Shown: positions 42,076 to 54,612, numbered from the stretch's first letter. The stretch: 64,000 nt of DNA from Areca catechu (GCA_021397845.1 CM038052.1:49002949-49066948), one strand, 5' to 3'. Translations and numbers: made by a program. The notes: generated by a model from the letters alone, not told the origin.

Positions 42076-43855
42076 ATGGCTCATCCAATGAGAACATCCT
42101 TGGCGGAAGGCCAATCAACTAATAGACCTCCACTCTTCACTAGCACAAATATGCATACTGAAAGCAAGAATGAAGATCTATATTCAAGCAGTTGATTTTC
42201 AGATGTGGAAGGTCATTTCTAAATGCCAAAGCCATGAACTTGTTATATTGTGCTTTGGATAGTAATGAGTTTAATCGGATTTCAATTTGCTCTTCGACAA
42301 AAGAAATTTGGGATAAACTCGAAGTGACCCATGAAGGAACTTCACAAGTGAAATCTTCTAAGATTAATCTTCTTGTACATAGTTATGAATTATTTAAGAT
42401 GGAACCAAATGAAACAATCTCTACCATGTTTTCACATTTCATTGACATTATTAACGGCTTAAAAAGTCTTGGCAGGATATATACTAATGCAGATCTAGTG
42501 CAAAAGATTCTAAGATCTCTTCTGGACAAATGGGATCCGAAAGTGACTGCCATCTAGGAAGCAAGAGATTTGAATACACTATTGCTGGATGAACTGCTAG
42601 GATCTCTCATCACGCATGAACTGACCATGCAGCACCGAACTGAAGATGATCAAAAGAAGAAAAAGTCAATTGCCTTCAAAGCTGTTATGGATTCTAGAAA
42701 AGATGAAGAATCGGAAGAAGAAAGCTCCTCTACTGAAAGCGACATGGAAGATGAAGATGTTGCTATGATCGTCAGAAAATATAGAAAGTTCTTGGGAAGA
42801 AGAAAAGGAAGTTATTTTAGAAAAATTCACAAGAACAAAGAGTTCAGTAAGGAGAAAGACAAGGAAAAGGAGAAGGAAAAGAAGTGCCCACCTGTTATGA
42901 ATTTAAAAATCCAGGGCACATCCGACCTGATTGTCCTTCATTGAAAAAGGGATTCAAGAAGAAGAAAAGGAAAGCTATGGTAGCGATGTGGAGCGATAGC
43001 GAAGCGTCCGCATCAAAAGAAGAAGAAGAGACCACAAAATCAGCGAATCTTTGTTTAATGGGTCTTGAAAATGAGGTATCATCCCCTGAGCTTCTAACTG
43101 AATTTATATATGATGAACTGAATTCTGCATTTCATGATTTACTTATCGAATTCAAGAAAGCTGGAGTTAAAATTAAGTCCTTAAAGAAACAAAATGATAT
43201 TTTATTGAAAGACAAGGATGAAATTTTTGAAAAGAATAACATTTTGCAAAGAAAATTGACTAAACTTTCTGAAAATGTTATTATCTTGAACAATGAAAAA
43301 ACTATTTTGAACAAGACAAACAATATTTTAGTTACCGAAAATACTGATTTGAAAAAGGAGGTTGAAAAGCTTAAGCCTTTGGTAGAAAAACTGACTTTGA
43401 GTTCCAATAAGCTTGAGCTAATTTTGAAAGAACAAAAGGATTCTAAAAGTAAAGCTGGAATTGGATTCAATGCATTAAATGCTAAAGAAATTTTAGCAAC
43501 AAAATTTGTATCTTCAAAACCTTCAGCTATAAATGCTAAATTTGAAAAAAGTTTTCCATCAAAATTAATTTCAAATGGCTTGAAATATGTTCCTAAGAAT
43601 TCCATGCAAAAATCTTTCAAATCAAATATTTCTGTTTCTGCATCTTTTATAGCTTCAAAGCATGCATCATTCAAAAATGATAAAGTTATTTGCTATGCAT
43701 GTCATAAATTTGGACATAAATCTTATCAATGCAATTCCTTGAGAAATTCCATGATTAATGTATTGAAATATGGAACCATTTGGGTTCCAAAGGGAACCAA
43801 TGTTGCTAACCCGAAAGGATCCAAGTTAACTTGGGTACCTAAAATCACTCCTTGA
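42076..43855 (+). pseudogene. Copia gag pseudogene
   Basis: The ATG at 42076 gives a frame with RPPLF, then shifts near 42150. The next frame (42192-42944, TAG at 42555) carries a UBN2-type Gag region (KEIWDKLEVTHEGT) and an acidic Glu/Ser stretch, then a Lys-rich segment. A further shift leads to 42884-43855. There a first knuckle CYEF..GHIRPDC has lost its second Cys, a coiled coil covers about 43130-43440, and a second knuckle CYACHKFGHKSYQC is intact. Too broken to make Gag. Confidence 0.85.
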
Positions 43856-46800
43856 TTGTTTTACAGGATTGTCTTGTAGCCCAAAAATTAAAGAAAAGAT
43901 GGTATCTTGATAGCAGCTATTCAAGGCATATGACGGGTGACAAAGATCAGTTTATCACCCTACAAATGAAAGGAGGATTAGTTACTTTTGGAGATAATGG
44001 CAAGGAAAGAATAATCAAAATCAGTAAGATTAAAATAACCCCCTGTACTTTTATTGAAGATGTGCTGCTAGTAGATAAATTAAAGCATAATTTATTGAGT
44101 ATTAGTGAATTATGTTATAAAGGCTTCAAAGTTATCTTCGAATCATCTATGTGTATAGTAACCAACTTCCTTGACTATAGCAACAAATTCATTGGTCATA
44201 GACTTGGAAATATCTATGTGGTAGATCTAAATGATCTAGCCATGACAAGTAGTTCCAGCCTAGTAGCCATGAATGCTAAAACCAAGGAGTCATGTTTATT
44301 ATGGCATACAAGATTGGGTCATGCTAGCATGCATACTATTCCCAAACTAATCTCAAAGAATCTAGTTAGAGGTTTGCCACATTTTAAAGTATATATTGAT
44401 TATGTATGTGATGCTTGTCATTTAAGCAAACAAACTAGAGGGAGTTTTAAATCAAAAATTGTTATTACAACAAACAGATCCCTTGAGCTACTTCACATGG
44501 ACTTATTTGGACCAACTAGGACTACAAGCCTAGGAGGTATGAAATATGGACTTGTGATTGTAGATGACCTTTCAAGATTCACATGGGTATTATTTATTGC
44601 ACATAAAGATGAAACTTTTGATGAATTTCAAAAATTTCATAAGAAAGTTTCAAATGAGAAAAATCTCTCTATTATTTCTATAAGAAGTGATCATAGAACT
44701 GAATTTTAAAATCAATTATTTGATGAATATTGTACTGAGCACAGCATTGATCACAACTTCTCCGCTCCTAGAACACCACAACAAAATGGTGTTGTAGAGA
44801 GAAAGAATAGGACTTTGGAAGAAATGGCTAGAACAATGTTATGTGAAGGTAATCTTCCAAGGTACTTTTGGACAGAAGCGGTGAATACTGCCTGTTATAT
44901 ACTAAACCGAGTTTTGATACGACCAATTTCAAAGAAAACCCCTATGAGCTTTGGAAAGGAAGAAAACCAAATATTAATTATTTTCATGTTTTTGGGTGTA
45001 AATGATTTGTGTTAAATAATGGCAAAGATAACCTAAGAAAGTTTGATGCAAAATTTGACGAATATATATTCTTTGGTTATTCATTACATAGCAAAGCATA
45101 TAGAGTGTTTAACAAGAGAACTCTTACTGTAGAAGAGTCAATTCATGTTATTTTTGATGAAGCTAACCCCTCACCATCTAGAAAAGATGAGTGCATAGAC
45201 AATGATGCAGGTACTCTACAAAAGGAATTGGAAGATCTAAACATCCAGGACAAACTAATGCAAGATGGAAATGAAATGGTAAGTGAGGATCATACTAATC
45301 TACCAAGAGAATGGAGGTATGTAACTTCACATCCTAGAGATTTAATCATTGGTGATCCCTCTCATGGCATTAGGACTAGGTCAGCACATAGGACTGCACA
45401 TGATTACCTAGCCTTCATATCTCAAATTGAACCACAAAGCTTAGAAGAAGCTGAAAATGATTATAACTGGATGTTGGCCATGCATGACGAATTAAACTAG
45501 TTTGAAAGGAATAATGTTTGGACACTAGTTAGTAGACCTACAGACCATCCAATAGTAGAAACCAAATGGGTCTATAGGAACACACTAGATGAAAATGGTA
45601 AAGTAATAAGTAATAAAGCAAGGTTGGTAATAAATAAATTCAATCAAGTAGAGAATATCGATTTTGATGAAACTCATGCTCTGGTAGCAAGACCTGAGAC
45701 TATTAGATTACTTCTTGCATTTGCTTGCTGCATGAACTTTAAACTTTTTCAAATGAATATTAAAAATACTTCTCCAAATGAATTTATTTTTGAACAAGTT
45801 TTTGTAAAATAGCCACCAGGTCTTGAAAATTCTGCTTTTCCAAATCATATATTTAAGTTGAACAAAGCTTTGTATGATTTGAAACAAGCACCTATGGCCT
45901 GATATGGTAGATTGAGCATGTTTTTACTTGAAAATGATTTCAAAAGAGTAAATGTTGACAAAACTCTTTTTATTAAAACAAAGGAAATGAACTGTTAGTT
46001 GTATAAATATGCCTTGATGATATTATCTTTGGTACAACTAATGAAAGTTTTCATGAAGAATTTACCAAGCTAATGCAGGTTAAGTTTGAAAATAACTTTA
46101 TGGGTGAGCTCAATTACTTCCTTGGATTACAAGTCAAATAAATGAAAGAAGGAATCTTTATAAACCAAGCCAAGTATATCAAAGTGATGATCAAGAAATT
46201 TGGCATGGAAACAAGCCAAGAGGCTAACACACCCATGAGCACTACCTGCAGGCTAGATAAAGATAAAAATGGATCCAATATTGACCAAAAGCTTTATAGA
46301 GGTATGATCGGATCCCTTTTATATTTGACAGCCAGTAGACCTGATATCTTGTATAGTGTATGTGTTTGTGCTAGATTTCAATGCAATCCTAAAGAAACAC
46401 ATATGCTTGCTGTTAAAAGAATTTTTAAATACTTGAAAGGTACAAGTAACCTAGATCTTTGGTATTCAAAAGAATCATCTTTGAATTTAAATGGTTTTTC
46501 TGATGCTGACTATGCTGGTTGCAAAATTGATAGAAAAAGTACTAGTGGTACATGTCAATTTCTAGGATTGAATTTAATTTCATGGCACTGTAAGAAGCAA
46601 AACTCCGTAGCATTGTCCACTACTGAGGTAGAGTACGTTGCTATTGGTAGTTGTTGTGCTCAAGTATTATAGATTAAACAACAGCTACAAGATTTTGGTG
46701 TTACACAATCTAAAATTCCAATCTAATATGATAACACAAGTACCATTAATTTGATAAAAAATCCTGTACAGCATTCACGAACCAAATACATTGAAATTAG

Positions 46801-46954
46801 GCACCATTTCATAAGAGAACATGTTTTGAATAATGATATTACTCTTGAATATGTGCCAACTGAAAACCAACTTGCTGATATTTTTATCAAACCATTAAAT
46901 TTAGATAGGTTTGCAATGATTAGAAATGAACTAGGATTATGTGATCCTATCTAG
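43852..46954 (+). pseudogene. Copia pol pseudogene (PR-IN-RT-RH)
   Basis: Protease region with WYLDSS (43900-43917), where the catalytic DSG has become DSS. Integrase zinc region HTRLGH..CDACH (about 44300-44430), core with LHMDLFGP and PQQNGVVERKNR (about 44490-44810). RT with ETKWVYRNT (about 45560) and a CLDD box near 46015 in place of YVDD. RNase H with DADYAGC and LSTTEVEYV (about 46500-46640), ending at 46954. The frame is broken by stops at 44707, 45498, 45810 and 46670, most fitting C-to-T, and by frameshifts near 45000 and 45900-46140. Confidence 0.9.
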
Positions 46955-47251
46955 AAACACATTAAGAATCTTAAGGACAATGTATCTAGATAACCTTCTG
47001 ATCCAAATCCCAAAATTTTATGAGCCTTGATCATAACACAAATTTTTTTTTTCTCCCTCTGCTCGAGCCGACTCGAGCAGATAGACTGTTGGTCGAGCCG
47101 GCTCGGATGTCGAGTCATCTCTTTTTGGTTCGAACTGTAGGGCTTTGTTCTTACCCTTCATACTCTCAAACCCTACTCCATTCCCTCCAAGAAACTTTCT
47201 AAACTTCTCTAAACTTCCATAAATATCTTCTAAGCTCAGTTTCTTTGAATA

Positions 47252-48535
47252 ATGGCACCAAGAAGAGTAGTTGGAAAGAAGACTGGGAGAGTTGGGGATG
47301 CATCTCCACAAGAACGAAGAACAAAGTTCCGTGAAGATAATGTCTCCAAAAATGAACCACATGCTGAAGAAAAGGAAGCAAGTTCAGTTTCTCCTAGCCA
47401 ACAAGTGTCATTAGGTATGCGACCAGTTACTACAGGCTGACATATTTTATTCGAATACCTAAGGAAAATTGGTTTTGTGATTGGGGATTTAATTGAGAAT
47501 CAGGGTTGGAGGAATTTATGTTCATTGGATATTAAGACCTATCCAAACCTAGTTAGAATGTTCTACGAGAATTTGAGGCTTGGAGAGAATTTTATTGAAT
47601 CCACAGTAAAAGGAAAGAGGATAATCATTTCTGCTGAGATTTTAGGAAGTGTCTTGGAAATGCCCTTTGAAGGTACTGAATATCTTGTATTGAAGGATAG
47701 AACCAAGGCGTTGCAGACAGTTTTGGAAAGAGCTGAGGTAAATGAGATTGGAATTCTCAAGGCAAATATGCTGTCTATTGAAATGAGACTCCTTCATAAC
47801 TTCATAAGCCGAATCTTTTTACCTAGAACAAGTAGATTCGATTGCATAAGTGAAAGGGACTTATGTTTTATGGAGCTCTTAATTAGTGGTGAAAAGATTA
47901 ATTTGCCTGCAATAATGATCATCCAAATGAAAGAGGCGATTAGGAAAGTTAAAGCCTGTTTGCCATATGGAATGATACTTTCAGTCTTCTTTCAAAGAGC
48001 AAATTTAGATTTGACAAAAGAAGACAGTAAGGCATTACTACACACTGATACCAACATAGCTAAGACCCTTCAGAGAATGGGATATTTGTTAACTGATGGT
48101 ACCTGGAAGAAGAAAAGTGACATAGCTGAAGAGACTGAAGAAGTCCAAGAACAAATAGAAGAAGAGGCTGGTGAAGGCACAACTTTGCATATCCCTGAGC
48201 CACAGCCACAGCAGGAATCCCCTGTGTAGATGGACTTTGATACTTCTCTTCCAGATGTTTCTATCCCTGACTTGCCTGACATGCTATGCAGCACACCTAC
48301 CTTTGATCGGACTACAAACATTCCAAGTCATAGTCAAGCTGCTACTGCTCCAATTATAAACACTTCAATGATACAAGACTTCTTGGTAGATCAAATGAAT
48401 AGTATGTCTGAATCCATCAAATCTTCTATGAGTGAGATGTTTGGAGTATTTCAAAAATCAGTCGATGACAAACTACCCCAATTTGGAGAACAAATAAATA
48501 ATCTAAAAGGAAGAATTGACAGTATTGAAGCATCC
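47252..48535 (+). pseudogene. Copia extra ORF after pol, truncated by E4
   Basis: One frame from ATG 47252, interrupted by TGA 47438-47440 and TAG 48227-48229, then cut off by E4 at 48536. The start is basic (APRRVVGKKTGR). The middle (about 47560-48110) has NLVRMFYENLRL and LLHNFISRIFLPR, the style of the 'putative plant transposon protein' domain found in Sireviruses. An acidic Glu-rich stretch and a short coiled coil (about 48370-48530) follow. Such ORFs are sometimes called envelope-like, but I see no signal peptide or membrane segment. Function unknown. The missing 3' end should lie beyond E4. Confidence 0.7.
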
Positions 48536-49780
48536 TATTGTCGCCAAGATCACCGTGGCCTGTAGCTATTGTCAGCACCGGCGTGCGTGACTTGTTGCTC
48601 TTGGGGGGTCCTGTCCTGCAAGACCTGCAAAAACGGGGTTAGTAACCCAGACTGGGGATTCCGGCGGGGGCACTCCGACGATCAAGTCAGTGACGATCCA
48701 GGGGAACAGATCCTCCTAGTCGAGCCTCTCTTGATGGACTCCATGCTAGGAGGAGTTGATGGTATGAGAACAAGATGAAAGTGTGTAGGAGGACGACTGC
48801 GAAGCTAGAGGGATTCTCTGCATAACCGCTCCTCCTTTGTTTTCTTAGAGTGGTGGTGGTGCCTCGCCCTTCTGGTTGAGCTTGCACCGGTGTTCTTTTG
48901 AATTTGAGTTGAGTTGAGCTTTGTTTGTTACCTCCCCTCTCGAAGTGTCGACTGTTCTTTGTAGTCAAGGTGACTATTGGGCGCTTGCCTTGGGATTCCC
49001 GTTGGGCTAGCAAGCACGTGCGGCGGGGTACCGTGCCATAGACGAGATGCCTTTCCTGACATGCGATAGGGGAAACTTCCATTCACTCTGACATTCCCTC
49101 CAGTCGTCCCATTCCAGGAAACTTGGCAGAGCCTCGATCCGTGGGCTGCCACCCTCGGGATTCGTGCCCTTTGGTTGGCCCATCCCTCCGGCAGTACGGG
49201 CGGCCGGTGGAGGGTGTGGCACCTTGATCAGGGTGTTTTCCTTGTTTCTAGTGTAAGTGGCGGGCAGGCAGTTATTGCGGCATGGTGGGCACTACTCAAC
49301 GGTCCTTGGGTGGCTTTCCGGTGTCCTGAGGTGATAGTACTGTCCTCCCGTCTGCAATCACCTTTGCCCGAGCTGGAGGCAGGGCTCGATCTGGTGAGGA
49401 TGGGTGGCAGCTCCGGCCCAGAGGGCTCGACCTTGGAAAGAGACTCCACATGGTGGGTGAGGGCTAAGCTCAACTCTGACGACGGGGCTCGATCCTGGAG
49501 GGGCTCGATCTGGTGGAGGACAGGTGACGGCTCCGGTTTAGAGGGCTCGACCTCGGAAAGAGACTCCATGTGGCAGGTGAGGGCTGAGCTCGACTCAGAC
49601 CATGGGGCTCGATCCCAGAGGGGCTCGATCTGGTGGAGGACAGGGCTCGGCTCGATGGTCGGCCCCGTTGTCCCAAAAGGGGCCGACCAGGCCAAGGGAT
49701 TAGGCCGAAAGACCTGACATGGCGGTCTTGCCTGTCGTGGCACCTGATAGCTGTTCCATGTCAGCGATCCTGCCACATCA
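48536..49780 (-). repeat. E4 3' LTR (1245 bp)
   Basis: On the minus strand runs TGATGTGGCAGG to TTGGCGACAATA. The inner end is fixed by the adjacent polypurine tract. The outer end is fixed by alignment with the right LTR and its PBS. Contains repeated 'ggggctcgatctggtggagg' phrases at about 49385, 49500 and 49620 (a ~115-bp repeat). Confidence 0.85.
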
Positions 49781-49784
49781 TTTA

Positions 49785-49796
49785 CCCCCCACTCTC
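49785..49796 (-). other. E4 polypurine tract
   Basis: The minus strand reads gagagtgggggg, four bases before the LTR start. It resembles the other Tat tracts here. Confidence 0.8.
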
Positions 49797-49800
49797 GAGG

Positions 49801-50329
49801 CTCGTTAGTGCGCAGCGCTCGAGTCGAGGGGAGTAAATGCACTGCTGACATGGAAAGGTGGAGATCCAGCGCAATGATGGCCATGATCGTCGGCACTTCA
49901 CGGGATGGTCCCCCAGGCTGCTGTAGAGGTGCCACATGGCCACGTCCGAGGAGTAGTTAATGCTGGCATGGAATTCAGAGCGGCCGGGGTGCCTTTCCTA
50001 CTGATGGGCGACACGCATCGAGGATCCGTTGGCGGAGGTGTCATAACAGTACGGATTTGAAGGGTATTTTCGAAGTGAAAAAAAAAAAATTTATCCAAAA
50101 CTTCTATTCTTTCAAATCCTTTGCACCTGCTGCAGTGGTTGGACTCCTTCCTCTTCACGATTTGCGTTTGCCCTTCCTTCCCCTAAGGAACCAGGTTGGT
50201 CTCCCTTCTTCCTCATTCGCCATTGCAACAGGGTTCCTCTTCCGAGTTTAGGGCCTTCCGCAAATCGAGTCCAGTCCTTCTTCTTCCTGGGTCTCCCATC
50301 TTCCTTCTTCCTTCCTTCTCATAGGATAT
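49801..50329 (+). other. E4 aORF upstream region, no gene seen
   Basis: By position the promoter and 5' leader of the aORF. It has a poly(A) run at 50080-50091 and a pyrimidine-rich leader (about 50140-50320) typical of plant 5' UTRs. No coding motif. Confidence 0.4.
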
Positions 50330-52776
50330 CTCATCCCGGTCCTGGTTTCCATCCTTCTAATCAGGATGAAGCCAGCCATTCTACACGGGGACCGTCGTCT
50401 TCCTCCTCCGATGAGGAGTCAAAGGGGGCGCGATTTGAGTTCAGTAGGAGGCCGGCCCTTCCACTTTGCCCTGTGTCCATTAGGGAACCGGGGGTCGCTT
50501 CCTCTCATCCTTCTCATGCTCCTCCTCCACCTAAACCTGCCCGGTCAACAGGTCCCAGTGGGGTCACTTTGATGATCTCTACTGTGGAGCTGGGGACCAT
50601 TCGAGATGTTTACGACATCCCACATTCTGTTCGGCTCCAGGTTCCTCATCTTGGAGAGAGGGTTACTTCAAGTAACCCAGGCCGGATTGCCTTCTATGAG
50701 GAGACCTTCTCAGGAGGGCTTCGTTTTCCTTTCCACCCCTTCTTCATGTCCGTGTTGGAAAACTACCATCTGGTCCCTGACCAGTTAGTCCCGAACGCCA
50801 TTAGGACCATCTTCTCCTTCATCGTCCTCTGCCACTTCCATGGGTTTGTTGCCCGGTTCTCCTTGTTCAGGGCATTCTTTGCCTTGAAACACCATCCTAC
50901 CGAGAACGGGTAGTGGTCCTTGTCTTCCCGTCCTAAGGACATCAAGTTTGAGATCCCCTCTTCCATCAAGGAATGGAAGAGTAAGTTCTTCTTCGCCACC
51001 ATCGAGGGGGTTGACTGGGTCCGAAGTGATCCGGACCAGTCTCCCAACCGAATCCTACAGTTGATGTAGCTGACCGGAATGACTACGAGCAGCTTCGCAC
51101 CACTCAGATCCCTTGTCTTGAGGTTTTACTGTTGGAGCAAAACCTCTTCGTTGCCAGGGTTGACCCGACGAGGGGATTGGGTGAGTCTGGCTTAGGTCTT
51201 TCTTTCCTTCATCATTTCATTCATTTCATTTTCATTTCTTTTTTCTCTTCTTTTTTTTGTACTGATCTTCCTGGCTTCTAACCTATGGTTGATCTATGTG
51301 CAGGGATGATCTTCTTGGAGAGCGACTTACTGTCGATCACTAGGAAGAGGCTGCCCATCGAGGTGGCCGACGAGCCTCCTCCGAGATAGGCTTGGGCCGA
51401 GAGTGCTTCGGTGGCCGCCCCCACCGTGCCAGTCGCCTTGAGTAGGGGGGAGGTTGAAGCCGCTCCCATGCCGTCCGCAATGCCAGGGCCGAGCCAGTGG
51501 GTGGCTCGAAAGGTTCCTGAGCGACCGAGTCAATAGGCCACGGCCCCCACCCTGGAGCCCGAGGTGGTTGTTCGGGCTAGGGCTGCCGCTGCCACTGCCG
51601 AGTCCCCTGCCTCCCCGAGCCCGACTGTGGTGGAGGTCGAGGAGGGGGAAGAACAAGTCGAAGGTGAGCCTACGATGAGGGCTCCGCCTACGAGGGTGCC
51701 AGATCCTCGGCCAGCACCTGGGGGCTCCACCGTCAGTGGGATGGATGCACCTGCTCCTCGAGAGAGCAGGAGGGAAGAGGCATGGCATCGACTTCCATTC
51801 AAGTTGGGGCCAGAGAGCTCCTTGCTTGGCAACCTTACCCTGGTCGAGCGCATGATGGACTTCTCCATCCAGCAATATGATCGACAGGATATGGCTGGGC
51901 TGCGGTTAGGAGATGTGATCGGCAGCATCTTTCCCTAGCTTTATTCGATAAGTGTCCCCACTTCTCTTCCTTTCTTCTTCTCTCTTTTTTTTTCTTTTTC
52001 TTTTGATCCTTTGCATGGTGCAGATCGGTGCCAAGATCCTCTTTATCAAGGACTGCAATCGGAACTGGTAGAATAATGACCAGCAATGAGCAGCAGAGGT
52101 CGAGTCACTGAATGCTGACTAGAAGAAGAGGGCTGACGCCGTCTGGGTGCTTGACCGACGGGTCAAGGACCTCGAGAAGTAGCTCGCCAGCTCTGAGGGA
52201 CAAGCGAAGGAACTCCAGGAGGGCCTCGACCGGGAGCTGGCCCAATCGAAGAAGGCGAAGGAGCTTGCCGATGCAGAGAGGAGGCTGGGTGTGTTCAACG
52301 TCTAGGCCTCCTGGCAGCAAGGGATCGCTCGATCCCTCCAGGCCAAGCTGGTAGCGGAGAAAGAGAAATCAGCAGCAGCCCTGAAGGTGGTGGACGAGGT
52401 GACCAAGTCGGCGGAGGCCGCCAGATGTGAGGCCACCGAGGCGAAGAAGGAGGATGGGGAGGCGGTCACGAGGTACAAGGCCTTAGAGGAGTTTCTCGCT
52501 GAAATTCACCAAACGACGTCAGACTCCTTCTATAAGGGCTTCATGTACCTGCACCGCCGAGTTGAGGGGTTCATTCCCGATGAGGGGCGCAGCCGCCTCA
52601 GCTACCCCGGGGCTTTAGACCAGGAGACGGATGCTTGGGAAGCCTTCGCTCTGGAGCCTTCTACGCCAGCCAAGGATGGAGCTGCACCACCCGAGTCCGA
52701 AGCTGCTCAGCCAGAGGTCCTCGTGGATGGGACCTCTCAGCCTTATGGCCCAGCTGGGGGGCCAGGCGGGGAGTAG
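50330..52776 (+). pseudogene. E4 antisense ORF (aORF), three exons
   Basis: Exon 1 (about 50330-51180) starts with a QDEASHSTRGPSSSSSDEE-type segment. It continues with a domain containing LRFPFHPFF and KSKFFFATIEGVDW that resembles the plant 'putative gypsy type transposon' family (PF04195-like). It is interrupted by TAG 50911, a stop near 51067 and a frameshift. Intron 1 is 51181-51303 (GTGAGT to TGCAG). Exon 2 (to 51947) is Pro/Ala-rich and acidic. Intron 2 (51948-52023) has donor ATAAGT where E1 has GTAAGT, so it is probably mutated. Exon 3 is a coiled coil with several TAG/TGA codons, then SFYKGFMYLHRRVEGFIP and an acidic tail ending at 52776. Function unknown. Confidence 0.75.
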
Positions 52777-52876
52777 TTCCTCTCTCCCCCCTTTTTCTCT
52801 TTTTTTTTTTTTAATGCTGAACTGGATTGCTCGGTATGTCGGGGGTCCAAGGATGCTTTGTAAAGACATCTTATTT

Positions 52877-52882
52877 AATAAA
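52877..52882 (+). terminator. Polyadenylation signal of E4 aORF
   Basis: AATAAA about 100 bp after the aORF stop, in the sense direction of the aORF, ahead of a pyrimidine-rich stretch. Confidence 0.6.
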
Positions 52883-53229
52883 AGTAAGATTTTGAACTAC
52901 CTCATCCTATACCTTTACTGCCTCCCGCTTCCTCCCTCTCTTCTCTTCTTCCTTTCTCTTTTCTTTTCTTTCTTCTTCTTCTTTTTTTTTTGTATGTAGC
53001 AGGATCAGGGAGAAGTATTCCATCTTGTCTTGGATCCGGTGAGGAGGCTTCAATGTCAGCTAGTTGGGCTCAGGGCTTGCATAGTTAGGAGCAGCCGAGC
53101 TCAAAGATCTCTTGGCCGGATAGCTGGCCCTGGTCCAAGGTGCCTAAGGGCTGGCTCAGGTCTTGGATGTCTTGGAGCTGGGCTCGAAGCTTTGGTGCCG
53201 GAGGACTTTTCTCTAGGCTTGGGTGCCTG

Positions 53230-54540
53230 ATGGCTTCTCAGGTCTTGGTGCTGGAGGACTTTTCTCCGGGCTTAGGTGCCTAAGGGCTTCTAAGGTCTTG
53301 AATGCCTTGGAGCTAGGCTCGAGGCTTGCCTGCCGGAGAGCTGGGCTTCGGGGATGTTGATGTCTTGGAGCTGGGCTCGAAGACTTGTCTGCCGGAGAGC
53401 TGGGCTCGAAGACTTATCTGCTTGAGAGCTGGGCTCTGCGGATGTTGATGTCTTGGAGCTGGGCTCGAAGACTTGTCTGCCGGAGAGCTGGGCTTCGAGG
53501 ATGTTGATGTCTTGGAGCTGGGCTCGAAGACTTGCCTGCCAGAGAGCTGGGCTCCAGGGATGTTGATGTCTCAGAGCTAGGCTCGAAGACTTGCCTGCCG
53601 GAGAGCTGGGCTTCGGGGTTGTTTGGGTCTCAAAGCTAGGCTCGAAGACCTGCCTGCCGGAGAGCTAAGCTCCAGGGATGTTGATGTCTTAGAGTTGGGC
53701 TCGAAGACCTGCCTGCTGGAGAGCTAGGCTCTGAGGTTGTTTGGGTCTCGGAGCTAGGCTCAGAGACCTGCCTGCCGGAGAGCTGGGCTCCGGGGATGTT
53801 GATGTCTCGGAGCTGGGCTCGAAGACTTGCCTGCCAAAGAGCTGGGCTCCGGGGATGTTGATGTCTCGGAGCTGGTCTCGAAGACTTTCCTGCCGGAGAG
53901 CTGGGCTCCGGGGATGTTGATGTCTTGGAGCTGGGCTCGAAGACTTGCCTGCCGGAGAGCTGGGCTCCGGGGATGTTGATGTCTTGGAGCTGGGCTCGAA
54001 GACTTGCCTGTCGGAGAGCTGGGCTCTGGGGATGTCGATGTCTTGGAGTTGGGCTCAAAGACTTGCCTGCCGGAGAGCTGGGCTCCTAGGATGTTGATGT
54101 CTCGGAGCTGGGCTCAAAGACTTGCCTGCCGGAGAGCTGGGCTCCTAGGATGTTGATGTCTTGGAGCTGGGCTCGAAGACTTGCCTGCCGGAGAGCTGGG
54201 CTCCGGGGATGTTAATGTCTCGGAGCTGGGCTTGAAGACCTGCCTGCCGGAGAGCTGGCTCCGGGGATGTTGATGTCTTGGAGCTGGGCTTGAAGACTTG
54301 CCTGCCGGAGAGTTGGGCTCTAGGGATGTTGATCTCTCGGAGCCGGGCTCGAAGACCTGCTTGTCGGAGAGCTGGGCTCCGGGGTTGTTTGGGTCTCGGA
54401 GCTGGGCTCGAAGACTTGCCTGCTGGAGAGCTGGTCTCCGGGGATGTCGATGGCTTGGAGCTGGGCTCGAAGACTTGCTTGCTGGAGAGCTAGGCTCTGG
54501 GGTTGTTTGGGTCTCGGAGCTAGGCTTGAAGACCTGTTTG
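53230..54540. repeat. ~59-bp tandem array between E4 aORF and pol
   Basis: About 20 copies of a 59-60 bp unit such as 'tgatgtcttggagctgggct' plus 'cgaagacttgcctgccggag', with some shorter units. Two unit subtypes alternate: one with 'ggatgttgatgtc', the other with 'ggttgtttgggtc'. Open frames on both strands here are repeat artefacts. Confidence 0.93.
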
Positions 54541-54612
54541 AGATTTTCCTGCAAGGTAAATAGCGACATGTGCAAAAGAGAGTCTTTATTATTATTGGAG
54601 AGAAACCTTACA

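Larger units (their letters stand above)
36966..48535 (+). mobile_element. Sirevirus-like Ty1/copia element, 5' part
   Basis: The 5' LTR is split by a small element; then come PBS (42033-42044), gag with a UBN2-like region, CCHC knuckles, protease, integrase, RT, RNase H and an extra ORF after pol. The order integrase before RT marks Ty1/copia, and the extra ORF plus long LTR fits Sireviruses. It is inserted in the E3 aORF (left target copy ataag, 36961-36965). It is cut at 48535 by E4; its 3' LTR lies outside the window. Confidence 0.88.

Noticed and set aside
47252..48535. Calling the copia extra ORF an envelope protein
   Set aside because: I see no signal peptide, membrane segment or cleavage site. 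The recognisable part resembles a plant transposon protein domain instead.
50041..50048. tcataaca as the inner end of the E4 LTR
   Set aside because: It mimics a TGTTATGA LTR start on the minus strand, but no polypurine tract adjoins it. The end at 49780 has one, so I placed the LTR end there.
53636..54575. Minus and plus frames of up to 150 codons between E4 aORF and pol
   Set aside because: Products of the 59-bp tandem array with no start context or homology.
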